Below are positions 55,021-64,000 of a DNA stretch of 64,000 nt, one piece after another. Position 1 is the first letter of the stretch. Every line of letters starts with the position of its first letter. Below the pieces are notes generated by a model. That model did not search any database and was not told the origin of the DNA. It saw only the letters and a list, made by a program, of their open reading frames with translations. Source of the stretch: Petrotoga sp. 9PWA.NaAc.5.4 (GTDB lineage: Bacteria; Thermotogota; Thermotogae; Petrotogales; Petrotogaceae); NCBI RefSeq assembly GCF_002895485.1, contig NZ_AZRK01000001.1, forward strand, positions 237,602-301,601. The letters are read 5' to 3'. A program made the translations under genes and the position numbers.

Positions 55021-56004
55021 TTATATGGTTTTTTTAAATTTTTCTATGGCTTGTCTTAGTATTACTGCAGTCTCTTCAACAGCTAAAGTATTAGCTGCTG
55101 CCCATGCACCCATTTCACTTGACGCGTACCATTTTATTTTTTCTTTGTCTCGAAGTGGCGGATAAAATTCTATATGAAAGTGATAATATTTATCAGAATC
55201 TTTATATTCTTCAGAATTTACAGGAGTTTGATGTATATTCATCATATATGGAAATGGTTTATCAAAAAGTACATCAAATCCACCTGTTAATAACTTCAAA
55301 CTTTCCGCTAATTCCCATTTTTCTTTATCTGTAAACTGAGAGAGATTACCTCTATGTTGTTTGCTTACTATAAAAGCACCATATGGATAATCTGTAAAAA
55401 ATGGTAAGTATACAAGAAAAGAGTCGTTTTCAAAAAGAATTCTTTTTTGAAAGCTTTCTTCTTCTTTGTTCATATTGCAAATTAGGCAATCATTTTTTTC
55501 TTCATAATATTCTTTACAATTATCTAATTCAACTTTTAATTTCAAGGGAATCCAAGAATAGGCATAAAGTTGTCCATGAGGATGGAGCATAGTAACTCCG
55601 ACTTCTTTCCCTCTGTTCTCAAAAGGAAAAATATAATTAATCTTTTTGTCTTTAGATAATTCATTGAATCTATCAACCCAAAGATTTACAAGTTTGTATA
55701 TATGTTCAACAGGCAACTGAGGAAGAGTGATATTATGATCAGGCGAATATAATATTACTTCACATTTTCCATAATTTTTTGAGACTTTGTACAAATCTGT
55801 TTCTTTTATATTAGGTTCATCTGGATCTAATTTTAAAGCTGGAAAATCGTTATCATAAGAGTAAACATCGTAGTTTTCAGGAACCTTTTTACCTGGACCC
55901 GGACAAAACGGGCACCAATCCTCTGGTAAATGAGGGCGATTTTGTCTATTATCTGCTACCATTGTCCATGTCTTTAATAAAGGATTCCACCTTAGTTCCG
56001 GCAT
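55021..56004 (-). CDS. galT: Galactose-1-phosphate uridylyltransferase
   Basis: Transfers UMP to galactose-1-phosphate. HIT-superfamily enzyme of 327 residues. Zinc site CPFCPG (about 32-37), second half site HPHGQLYAYSW with the HPH active-site triad, and NIHQTPVNSEE near the end. It lies 12 bp after the lacI-type gene and 33 bp before galK. Confidence 0.96.
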   Translation of the reverse strand: MPELRWNPLLKTWTMVADNRQNRPHLPEDWCPFCPGPGKKVPENYDVYSYDNDFPALKLDPDEPNIKETDLYKVSKNYGKCEVILYSPDHNITLPQLPVEHIYKLVNLWVDRFNELSKDKKINYIFPFENRGKEVGVTMLHPHGQLYAYSWIPLKLKVELDNCKEYYEEKNDCLICNMNKEEESFQKRILFENDSFLVYLPFFTDYPYGAFIVSKQHRGNLSQFTDKEKWELAESLKLLTGGFDVLFDKPFPYMMNIHQTPVNSEEYKDSDKYYHFHIEFYPPLRDKEKIKWYASSEMGAWAAANTLAVEETAVILRQAIEKFKKTI

Positions 56005-56016
56005 ATTTTATCCTCC

Positions 56017-57084
<1,068 letters not shown>

Positions 57085-57134
57085 CTAATTTTACACCAAA
57101 AAAATTAAAAAACAAAATGCTTTTTTATAATTGT

Positions 57135-57164
57135 ATTATAAATTGTCAGTTTTTGTCGACGCAA
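57135..57164 (-). promoter_or_regulatory. Candidate promoter of the lacI-galTK operon
   Basis: Minus strand TTGCGT (57164-57159), 18-bp spacer, TATAAT (57140-57135). The -35 lies inside the TTGTC/GACAA dyad array at 57143-57204. Confidence 0.5.
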
Positions 57165-57204
57165 TTTGACAATATCGTACGATTTTGTCGAATACCTTAG
57201 ACAA
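57143..57204. promoter_or_regulatory. Array of TTGTC-N10-GACAA dyads between lacI and iadA
   Basis: Two complete dyads, TTGTC-N10-GACAA at 57153-57172 and 57185-57204 (the latter extended to TTTTGTC/GACAAAA), centres 32 bp apart, plus a further half site TTGTC at 57143. They overlap the lacI-side promoter and lie upstream of iadA. They do not resemble the LacI operators, so a different regulator is implied. Confidence 0.55.
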
Positions 57205-57288
57205 AAATCTACACCTTATTTTTAAAAGCAAAAATCTTTATTTTGTTATATAATTAGAAGTGAATTAATCTATCAAGAGGTGAAAAAA

Positions 57289-58422
57289 TTGTTAACATTA
57301 ATAAAAGATGCAGAAGTTTATTCCCCTTCTTATGAAGGAAAGAAAGATATTTTAATAGGTGGAGGAAAGATTTTATACATTCAAGGCAATATAAAATTAG
57401 ACTCAAATTTACAAATAGATATAGTTGGTGGAGAGGATTATCTATTAGTTCCTGGTTTTATCGATTCTCACGTACACATTGTTGGTGGAGGTGGAGAAGG
57501 GGGATATAATACCAGAACTCCGGAAATTACCCTTTCTCAAATAGTAAAAGGCGGAATAACGACTTTAGTAGGTGTATTAGGAACAGATAATGCAACAAGA
57601 AGTATGGAAAACTTGATAGCTAAGGCTAAATCATTAAATGTAGAAGGCGTTAGTTGTTATGCATATACTGGTTCTTATCATTTGCCTTTAAAGACTTTTA
57701 CTAATAGAATTATCGATGATATAGTTTTTATTGAAGAAATCATAGGTGTTGGAGAAATAGCTATTTCAGATCATCGAGGTTCTCAACCTACGATAGAAGA
57801 GTTGACAAGATTAACTTCGGATGCAAGAATTGGAGGTATTTTATCGAAAAAAGCTGGTATTGTCAATGTTCATGTTGGAAGAGGCAAAAATTTTGTAGAC
57901 CCCTTAATAGAAGTATTTAAGAAATCAGATTTACCTATCACACAATTCTTACCTACACACATGAACAAAGGAAAAGAATCTATTCAAGTATGCAAGAAAT
58001 TTATCGAGTTAGGGGGTAGAGTTGACTTTACTACTAGCAGTCCTGAAAAGAAAAGTAAAGATGATTTTTCTAAACCTTCTAAAGCTTTGAAAACTTTATT
58101 GGACGAAGGGGCAAATATAGAAAATATTTCTTTTTCTTCTGATGGTCAAGGAAGTTTACCAAAGTTTGATGAAGAAGGTAATTTCTTAAAATTAGATGTT
58201 GCAGACGTATGCACGCTATTTGAAGAGGTAAGAGATTGCGTAATTCAAGAAAATATCCCGTTAGAAGAAGCTTTAAAAGTTATTACTTCTAATCCTGCTA
58301 ATTTTCTTAAATTGGAAAACAAAGGACAAATAAAAGAAGGTTTCGATGCAGATTTGGTATTATTACAAAAAGACACTTTGAATATTGAAAAAGTCATGGC
58401 AAAAGGTACTTTTTTAGCTTAA
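57289..58422 (+). CDS. iadA: Isoaspartyl dipeptidase (beta-aspartyl peptidase)
   Basis: Amidohydrolase-family metallopeptidase cleaving isoaspartyl dipeptides formed by protein damage. About 377 residues from TTG 57289, 6 nt after GAGGTG (an in-frame GTG at 57280 lies in that site). DSHVHIVGGGGEGGY (metal ligands), later HVGRG, FLPTHMNKG, and SSDGQGSLPKFDEEG near the end. Transcribed divergently from the lacI-type gene. A candidate -10 TATAAT lies at 57249-57254. Followed by a terminator. Confidence 0.94.
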   Translation: MLTLIKDAEVYSPSYEGKKDILIGGGKILYIQGNIKLDSNLQIDIVGGEDYLLVPGFIDSHVHIVGGGGEGGYNTRTPEITLSQIVKGGITTLVGVLGTDNATRSMENLIAKAKSLNVEGVSCYAYTGSYHLPLKTFTNRIIDDIVFIEEIIGVGEIAISDHRGSQPTIEELTRLTSDARIGGILSKKAGIVNVHVGRGKNFVDPLIEVFKKSDLPITQFLPTHMNKGKESIQVCKKFIELGGRVDFTTSSPEKKSKDDFSKPSKALKTLLDEGANIENISFSSDGQGSLPKFDEEGNFLKLDVADVCTLFEEVRDCVIQENIPLEEALKVITSNPANFLKLENKGQIKEGFDADLVLLQKDTLNIEKVMAKGTFLA

Positions 58423-58426
58423 ATAT

Positions 58427-58466
58427 AAAGCCCAAACATGCGTTCTTTGTGTTTGGGCTTTTATTT
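58427..58466. terminator. Bidirectional terminator between iadA and thrS
   Basis: AAAGCCCAAACA and TGTTTGGGCTTT, perfect 11-12-bp arms with a T-rich tail on the plus strand (TTTTATTT) and a shorter A/T flank on the other side, between convergent gene ends. Confidence 0.9.
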
Positions 58467-58483
58467 AACACCAAGTGAATAAT

Positions 58484-60406
58484 TTAAAAGCTTAGTTTTA
58501 AATTTCTATTTTTTATTTCTTCTTTAATAATTTTGACAAAATTCTCTCTTGAGACATTTTCCTGTGTATTTCCTTCTCTTGTTCTAATATTGACATTATT
58601 CCCTGTGACTTCTTTTTCTCCGAATACTATCATATATGGAACTTTTTTCATTTGTTCGTTTCGTATTTTGTAACCCACAGTAGAATCAGAGTCATTTATA
58701 TATACTCTTATATTTTCTTTTTCAAGTTCTTGCGCAAATTTTTTTGCTTCTTCGTTGTACTTTTCAGAAACTGGAATTATTGAAACTTGTGTTGGCGCAA
58801 GCCAAGTAGGAAATTCTCCTGCGAAATTTTCTATCAAAATACCAAAAAATCTTTCTAAGGAACCAAATATTGCCCTATGAATCATAACTGGTCTTTCATA
58901 CTCGCCTTTCTCATTAGCATATTCTATTTCAAATCTTTCTGGCATCTGAAAATCGAGCTGTATAGTAGTACATTGCCATTTTCTTCCTATAGAATCTGTT
59001 AGATGGAAATCAATTTTAGGGCCATAAAAAGCACCATCACCTTCAGCTATTTTGTAATTTATTTGAGACTTTTCTAATGCAGATTTAAGTGCTTGAGTTG
59101 CCTTTTCCCATGTTTCAATTTCTCCCATGTGATCTTCAGGCATAGTACTTAAGATAGCTTCATAATTGAATCCAAAAGTTGAATATATTTCATTAGTTAA
59201 TTCGATTACTTTTATTATTTCTTCTTCCATTTGCGATTTAGTGCAAAAGATATGAGCATCATCTTGTGTAAAAGATCTAACCCTAAAAAGGCCGTGCAAT
59301 ACCCCACTTCTTTCATATCTATGAACTCTGCCAAATTCAAACATTCTTATTGGTAAATCTTTATAACTCACAAAATTATTTTTATATATTAAAATATGTC
59401 CTGGACAGTTCATAGGTTTCACAGCCATTGGCATGTCCTCTTTTTCTGTAAAAAACATGTTTTCCTTATAATGATCCCAATGACCTGATTGGTGCCATAA
59501 CTTTATATTCATAATTTGGGGAGTTTCAACTTCCTGATACCCATACTTTTTATGTACTTGCCTTGAATAGGTCATTAATTCATTTAAAATTATTTTCCCA
59601 TTAGAAAGCATAAACGGCATTCCAGGAGCCATTTCGGATTGAAGCATAAATAAATTAAGCTGTGGCCCAAGTTTCCTATGGTCACGTTTTTTAGCTTCTT
59701 CTATCATATTTAGATAGTTGTCTAAATCGCTTTTTTTTACGAAAGCGGTCGCGTATATTCTCTGAAGCATTTTATTTTTTTCATCGCCACGCCAATATGC
59801 TCCAGAAACGGATAAAAGTTTGAAATATTTAACGTATCCAGTGGAAGGTAAATGAGGGCCTCTACAAAGATCTACAAAATCCCCTTGAAAATAAACTGAA
59901 ACTTTATCATCTGTAATTTCGTCTATCAACTCAAGTTTATATGGTTGGTCCTTAAATAATTCTTTAGCATCTTCTTTACTCAACTCTTTTCTAACAATCT
60001 TTATATCTTCCTTTATAATTTTTTTCATCTCTTCTTCTATCTTTGGAAAATCTTCTTCTGAAATTTTATAACCTTCAATATCAAAATCATAATAAAAACC
60101 ATCTTCAATAACTGGTCCAATTGCTAATTTTACTTTATCCTTTCCAAATATTCTTACGACAGCCTGCGCCATAATATGTGACATGGTATGACGGTAAATA
60201 GCTGGAGCTTCTTCATCTTCTAAGGTTATTAACTTTAGAGTTGAATCATAATTTATTGGAGTATTTAAATCCTTTAATTCATTGTTTATTTTAGCTGCTA
60301 TTGACTTTCTATATAATCCTTCAGATATACTTTTGGCAATATCTGCAGGGGTTACATTATTTTCGAATTCTTTTACTGAACCATCAGGAAAAGTTATCTT
60401 GACCAT
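58484..60406 (-). CDS. thrS: Threonyl-tRNA synthetase
   Basis: Class II synthetase of 640 residues. N-terminal TGS domain ([18 protein letters not shown]), editing domain with [11 protein letters not shown] (the HxxxH site), catalytic core with motif 2 [15 protein letters not shown], zinc-site Cys in [11 protein letters not shown], motif 3 [17 protein letters not shown], and the anticodon-binding domain. ATG after GAGGTGATGT. 20 bp after prfA; no T-box leader seen. Confidence 0.97.
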   Translation of the reverse strand: MVKITFPDGSVKEFENNVTPADIAKSISEGLYRKSIAAKINNELKDLNTPINYDSTLKLITLEDEEAPAIYRHTMSHIMAQAVVRIFGKDKVKLAIGPVIEDGFYYDFDIEGYKISEEDFPKIEEEMKKIIKEDIKIVRKELSKEDAKELFKDQPYKLELIDEITDDKVSVYFQGDFVDLCRGPHLPSTGYVKYFKLLSVSGAYWRGDEKNKMLQRIYATAFVKKSDLDNYLNMIEEAKKRDHRKLGPQLNLFMLQSEMAPGMPFMLSNGKIILNELMTYSRQVHKKYGYQEVETPQIMNIKLWHQSGHWDHYKENMFFTEKEDMPMAVKPMNCPGHILIYKNNFVSYKDLPIRMFEFGRVHRYERSGVLHGLFRVRSFTQDDAHIFCTKSQMEEEIIKVIELTNEIYSTFGFNYEAILSTMPEDHMGEIETWEKATQALKSALEKSQINYKIAEGDGAFYGPKIDFHLTDSIGRKWQCTTIQLDFQMPERFEIEYANEKGEYERPVMIHRAIFGSLERFFGILIENFAGEFPTWLAPTQVSIIPVSEKYNEEAKKFAQELEKENIRVYINDSDSTVGYKIRNEQMKKVPYMIVFGEKEVTGNNVNIRTREGNTQENVSRENFVKIIKEEIKNRNLKLSF

Positions 60407-60426
60407 TACATCACCTCGGAAGTATT

Positions 60427-61497
60427 TTATACAATTAAACTGTCTATCTTCTCTTTCAAATCAGCTTCTATCAACTTGTCTATTATTTCATCTAAATCTC
60501 CGTCCATAATTTCATTTATGCGATAAGTTGTGTATTGTATTCTATGATCTGTAACTCTATTTTGTGGAAAGTTGTAAGTCCTAATTTTTTCACTTCTTTC
60601 GGCTGTTCCAATTTGAGATTTTCTTTGTTGGGTTAATTGAGATTGTTGCTCTCTTAACTTTAATTCAAAAAGTTTTGCTCTTAATATGTTCATAGCTCTC
60701 TCTTTATTTTGATGCTGAGATCTTTCGTTTTGACAAGTTACCACAATTCCTGTTGGAATATGTGTTATTCTAACTGCAGAATCTGTTTTATTTACATATT
60801 GTCCTCCAGCCCCTCCTGCTCTGTAAGTATCTATTCTGAGATCATTTTCATTTATTTGAACATCTATTTCAGTAGCTTCAGGTAAAACTGCAACGGTTGC
60901 TGTCGAAGTATGAATTCTTCCAGAAGATTCTGTTTGAGGCACTCTTTGAACTCTATGTACCCCACTTTCATATTTTAATCTTTTATATACCCCTTTACCT
61001 TTGATCTTTAAAATAACTATTTTTATTCCACCTAATTCATTTTCGTTAATATCTAAAATCTCACATTTCCATCCTTTTCTTTCCGCATACCTTAAATACA
61101 TTCTCATTAATTCAGAAGCAAATAATGCGGCTTCATCTCCTCCTGTTCCGGCTCTTATTTCCATTATTATATCCCGTTCGTCATATTCATCAGGAGGAAC
61201 TAATTTTTCAGTTATAGCTTTTTCTAAACTCTCTTTTTTTGTTTCTACTTCATTCAACATAAATAAATATTCTTCTTCTGAAACCTCACCTGCATTATAC
61301 ATTTCATGAAGAGCTTTTATGTCTTCAAGAGCAGATTCATAATTTTTAAACAGTTCATTTAATTCTGAGAGCCTTGCATGTTCTTGACCTAATTCTTTAA
61401 GTCTCTCTATATCATTAGTAATATTTTGATCACTTAATTTTTCTTCCACTTCTTTTAATCTTTTCTCTATTTCTTCTTTAAAATCTAAAATATTCAA
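60427..61497 (-). CDS. prfA: Peptide chain release factor 1
   Basis: Recognises UAA and UAG stop codons. 356 residues. PxT codon-recognition triplet at 187-189 (RVPQTES, so PQT where E. coli has PAT) and GGQ at 231-233 ([18 protein letters not shown]). The PxT, rather than SPF, identifies RF1, not RF2. TTG start at 61497; an upstream in-frame TAA rules out extension. The Shine-Dalgarno AGGAGG lies 24 nt before the TTG with a palindrome in between (see separate entry). Confidence 0.96.
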   Translation of the reverse strand: MNILDFKEEIEKRLKEVEEKLSDQNITNDIERLKELGQEHARLSELNELFKNYESALEDIKALHEMYNAGEVSEEEYLFMLNEVETKKESLEKAITEKLVPPDEYDERDIIMEIRAGTGGDEAALFASELMRMYLRYAERKGWKCEILDINENELGGIKIVILKIKGKGVYKRLKYESGVHRVQRVPQTESSGRIHTSTATVAVLPEATEIDVQINENDLRIDTYRAGGAGGQYVNKTDSAVRITHIPTGIVVTCQNERSQHQNKERAMNILRAKLFELKLREQQSQLTQQRKSQIGTAERSEKIRTYNFPQNRVTDHRIQYTTYRINEIMDGDLDEIIDKLIEADLKEKIDSLIV

Positions 61498-61527
61498 ACT
61501 GTTGGTGTTTTAAAACACCTTCCTCCT
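61498..61527 (-). promoter_or_regulatory. prfA ribosome-binding site with intervening hairpin
   Basis: Minus strand: AGGAGG (61527-61522), AA, the perfect palindrome GGTGTTTTAAAACACC (61519-61504), AACAGT, then the TTG start at 61497. If the palindrome folds (6-bp stem, 4-nt loop), the residual spacing is exactly 8 nt, an optimal distance. Unfolded, it is 24 nt, which is too long. Confidence 0.65.
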
Positions 61528-61543
61528 CTCTATATTCAATATA

Positions 61544-62160
61544 CTCGCTTTATAAATTATAAAGTTCACATTTTGTCAATATTTTAATGCTTAACTCTTT
61601 ATAAAATGCTTCCATAACTCTAATCCTTATTAATTCCTAATTTTTTTACCTTTTTCGCTACGTATAGCGAAGGAAAGAGGGAAAGGGCTTCACCCTGGAC
61701 CCGTTATAAATTCAAAAGTTTATTTTTAGAAAATTCTCATTTCTAAAGTCCCCAACATTCAATATACTCACTTTATAAATTCTAAAACTTAAATTTTGTC
61801 AATATTTTAGCCCTAAATTTATTCAAAAATATCTTCCTGCTTCTAATACTTATTAATTCCTAATTTTTTTAACTTTTTCGCTACACGTAGCGAAAGAGAA
61901 GGAGGGTCCCACCCTGGACCCATTTTAAATTTAAATACTTATTTACTGAAAACTATCACCTCTAAAGTCCCTATAATATTTTTTACTCACTTTAGAAATT
62001 CTAAAATTCTCATTTTATCAATATTTAAAATTTGAATTTCCTAAAAAATACCTCCGCTACTCTAATCTTGACCAATTATTTAATTCTTCAACTCAAGCGA
62101 TACTTCTATCAAAGAATAGAGAAGTGGACTCCACCTTGAACTTTAAAAAATTCAACCTTA
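61544..62160 (-). repeat. Array of three dispersed repeats upstream of prfA
   Basis: J1 61544-61750, J2 61757-61969 and J3 61986-62160. J1 and J2 share the linker ATTCAATATACTC and have stems CGCTACGTATAGCG and CGCTACACGTAGCG; J3 is decayed, with GATACTTCTATC in the same place. Each begins CTTTAtAAATT or CTTTAGAAATT on the plus strand; J1 and J2 end TCTAAAGTCC. All point to prfA. They fill the 669-bp degV-prfA gap almost completely. Confidence 0.85.
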
Positions 62161-62166
62161 AGAAAG

Positions 62167-63039
62167 TTAAAATTCAGTAAAAGCAATTCCTATAGCTCCA
62201 GGACCAGCATGAACACCAATAACTGCTTCGAGAACACCTGAATAAATTTCTTTTTGATAATTCAAACTTTCTTTTAATTTATTTATTATATAATTTTCAT
62301 CTTCTTCAAATAAAGCGGATCTTGTAAAAAGTGTTATTTTTTGTACATCTTTAATTCTTTTAGTAACAATTTCGACCATTCCGTTTAATGCTGATTTTCT
62401 GGTACGTTCGATTTTTATAGGTTTAACCTCTCCATCGACAAATTCGCTTATGGGATTAATTTTTAATAAAATTCCAAGAAATTTAGCTGCTTTACCTATC
62501 CTTCCCCCTGCTTCCATGTATTTTAAGGTTTTAACGGTGAAAACAAGAGTTGTCTTTTCAATTAGCTTTTTAGCTATTTCGGATAATTCTTTAAACGATT
62601 CCATTCCTTCTTTTATATATTGAGCAATTTTTAATTCTATGGCCGATTGTCCCGCCGAACATGTTAAAGTATCTATAATTTCAATAGAACAATCTTTATA
62701 ATCACTCAAAAACTCTTTTTTTGCTACATTAGCGTTTTGATTACTTGCCGATAATTTACTGGATATAGTTGTTACTATAATTTTTCTATATCCTTCTTTA
62801 TATTTTTCCTCAAAAGCCTGATACCAATCATTAACGTTTGGTGCCGAAGTTTTAGGTAATAAATTAGGATCTTCTTCCATCTTTTCATATAACTCTTTAT
62901 CTGAAATTTCTTTACCTTGTACTAAATAGTTACTTCCATCTAAAGTTATGTAAAATGGAACCTTTTTTATATTATATTCTTCCAAAAATTTTTCAGGCAG
63001 CATCCCACCTGAATCACCTATTTGAGCAATTAATTTCAT
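62167..63039 (-). CDS. DegV family fatty-acid-binding protein
   Basis: 290 residues. DegV proteins bind fatty acids and deliver them to the FakA kinase. PFYITLDGSNYLVQGKEIS, LLPKTSAPNVNDW (the TSxPs motif, about residues 63-68), TISSKLSASNQNA, and the C-terminal IGVHAGPGAIGIAF are family marks. N-terminus IAQIGDSGG differs from the usual I-x-TDSxxD: the D and S remain but the T is changed. No FakA in the window. ATG after GGGTGAG. Confidence 0.93.
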   Translation of the reverse strand: MKLIAQIGDSGGMLPEKFLEEYNIKKVPFYITLDGSNYLVQGKEISDKELYEKMEEDPNLLPKTSAPNVNDWYQAFEEKYKEGYRKIIVTTISSKLSASNQNANVAKKEFLSDYKDCSIEIIDTLTCSAGQSAIELKIAQYIKEGMESFKELSEIAKKLIEKTTLVFTVKTLKYMEAGGRIGKAAKFLGILLKINPISEFVDGEVKPIKIERTRKSALNGMVEIVTKRIKDVQKITLFTRSALFEEDENYIINKLKESLNYQKEIYSGVLEAVIGVHAGPGAIGIAFTEF

Positions 63040-63058
63040 TTATAACTCACCCATTCTT

Positions 63059-63541
63059 TCAGTTATTTTTTAACAACCCCTCATAAATACCTGGTTCTGA
63101 ATTTTCTATCAAGATGGCATTCACCGCTTTTTCATAAAACTTTATAGGTCCTACTCCTCCAATTATAGCATATGCGTATCCAATTTCCCACATACTTTTT
63201 AAAGCAATCAATAATAAAGCTTTTCCTATATTTTCCCCTCTATAATTTTCATCTACTCCTGTAGGACCAAAAAAATCTTTACATGTAGCATCATAACAAG
63301 AAAAACCAACGATTTTATTTTTTATTTTATCTATAGCAATGAAACAACTTATTGGAGAATTTGAAAAAGATACGTCACATTCGCTTTCCCAGTAACCCCC
63401 AAAATTTTCTTTAACCCAATTTAAAACTAAACTTTTTTCTGGAGCTTTTGCTCTTCTAACACTAATACCTTTGTCTCTAAGTCGATTAAAAAGTTCTTCG
63501 TCATACTTTAAATCATAAAGTTTTACAAGCATGTCTGCCAT
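63059..63541 (-). CDS. GNAT family N-acetyltransferase
   Basis: 160 residues. The acetyl-CoA-binding motif is GVDENYRGENIGKALLLIAL (about residues 95-114; family motif Q/RxxGxG/A, here RGENIGKA). N-terminal half has VKENFGGYWESECDVSF, and CFIAIDKIKNKIVGFSCYD. Substrate unknown. ATG at 63541 after AGGAGGAAAT. 19 bp upstream of degV and probably co-transcribed. Confidence 0.9.
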   Translation of the reverse strand: MADMLVKLYDLKYDEELFNRLRDKGISVRRAKAPEKSLVLNWVKENFGGYWESECDVSFSNSPISCFIAIDKIKNKIVGFSCYDATCKDFFGPTGVDENYRGENIGKALLLIALKSMWEIGYAYAIIGGVGPIKFYEKAVNAILIENSEPGIYEGLLKNN

Positions 63542-63574
63542 TTTTTATTTCCTCCTAACTAATTTAACTACATA

Positions 63575-63603
63575 CTGTCTTTAACTTTTCGGTACTTGCA
63601 GCT
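63575..63603 (-). repeat. Possible remnant of the dispersed repeat
   Basis: CTGTCTTTAACTTTTCGGTA followed by CTTGCAGC looks like the hairpin region of the family (TTTTTCGGTACTTGTACC). Only about 30 bp, between the chemoreceptor and the acetyltransferase gene. Confidence 0.3.
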
Positions 63604-63609
63604 TTTTGT

Positions 63610-64000
63610 TTATATCTTAAAGCTCTCAACTAACCCTTTCAACTCTGAAGATATCTCATTCAACTCTTTAGCATCTTCATTTATACCTATAGCTTGTTCT
63701 AATTGGTTGTCTATTATCTTTCTCGATGTTTCTAACTGCTGGCTTATTTCTGTTACCGCTTTTGCTACTCTGTCCATCGCTGAACTCATCTCTTGGGCAC
63801 TTGCACTTTGTTCTTGAGCACTGGCTGTCATGTTTTCTATCCCTTGATTCATCTTTTCTATTCTTTCTGTTATGTGTTTGAAACTTTCTAATACATTTCC
63901 CATTTCTTTGTTTATGTCTTCTATCGTTCCTACTACTTTCACTGTCGTTTGGTTTACTCTATCTGTACTTTGGGTTATATTTGTTAGTATTTGGCTTATC
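63610..64000 (-). CDS. Methyl-accepting chemotaxis protein, C-terminal end
   Basis: Only the last 130 residues lie in the window; the frame stays open to the edge (ISQILTNITQSTDRVNQTTV and on). The heptad-repeat coiled coil and the methylation-helix segment ENMTASAQEQSASAQEMSSA are typical of a chemoreceptor signalling domain. The highly conserved hairpin tip lies outside the window. It ends without a CheR/CheB-tethering pentapeptide (ends LVESFKI). Confidence 0.92.
   Translation of the reverse strand, partial: ISQILTNITQSTDRVNQTTVKVVGTIEDINKEMGNVLESFKHITERIEKMNQGIENMTASAQEQSASAQEMSSAMDRVAKAVTEISQQLETSRKIIDNQLEQAIGINEDAKELNEISSELKGLVESFKI

Overview
The window is AT-rich, gene-dense bacterial DNA that looks like a member of the Thermotogota, most likely the Petrotoga/Defluviitoga group. 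This is inferred from protein character and gene order: the riboflavin transporter gene ribU sits inside the L21-Prp-L27-L13-S9 ribosomal cluster as I recall it in Thermotoga, and a galK/galT/GH36/GH42/GH2 galactoside locus is present. No phage, insertion sequence, integrase or CRISPR array was seen.

Layout. 1-2.7 kb: str operon (rpsL, rpsG, partial fusA), minus strand. 2.8-8.2 kb: UvrD/PcrA helicase, rpoD, dnaG. 8.3-10.7 kb: rpsI, rplM, ribU, rpmA, prp, rplU. 10.9-13.0 kb: class A penicillin-binding protein whose membrane anchor is recovered only if translation starts at an AUA codon. 13.6-18.4 kb (plus): yebC, an exported unknown, cheR, mtnA, a YfcE-type phosphodiesterase. 18.4-29.5 kb (minus): a tight seven-gene run with two TolC-like proteins, a MacA-like adaptor, ABC ATPase, MacB-like permease, a GH1-like protein with an altered active site and a 1.5-kb-residue alpha-2-macroglobulin. 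30.2-34.9 kb (plus): ftsH, a CsoR-family regulator lacking the usual His, a CtpA-like protease and two small membrane proteins. 35-41 kb: a large secreted metalloprotease, three tRNAs, a small outer-membrane barrel, GH36 alpha-galactosidase. 41.6-45.3 kb (plus): mscL, an MFS transporter (apparent ACG start), pepT. 45.4-57 kb (minus): one galactoside catabolic locus (LacI regulator, galT, galK, sugar-binding protein, two permeases, GH43, GH2, GH42), with matching LacI-type operators before the binding-protein gene and the regulator gene. 57.3-58.4 kb: iadA. 58.5-64 kb (minus): thrS, prfA, degV, a GNAT protein and the 3' end of a chemoreceptor.

The most striking non-coding feature is a family of roughly 200-bp dispersed repeats, often in tandem, with at least a dozen full, partial or decayed copies here. 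They carry imperfect terminal inverted repeats (ACTTTAGAAAT / ATTTCTAAAGT), a G/C-rich core and a small hairpin whose stem sequence changes with its pairing preserved. Nearly every copy lies just upstream of a gene and is oriented the same way relative to it. Other observations are two genes (rpsL, prfA) with a hairpin between a strong Shine-Dalgarno sequence and the start codon, apparent AUA/ACG starts, and a paired dyad-repeat array in the lacI/iadA divergent promoter region.
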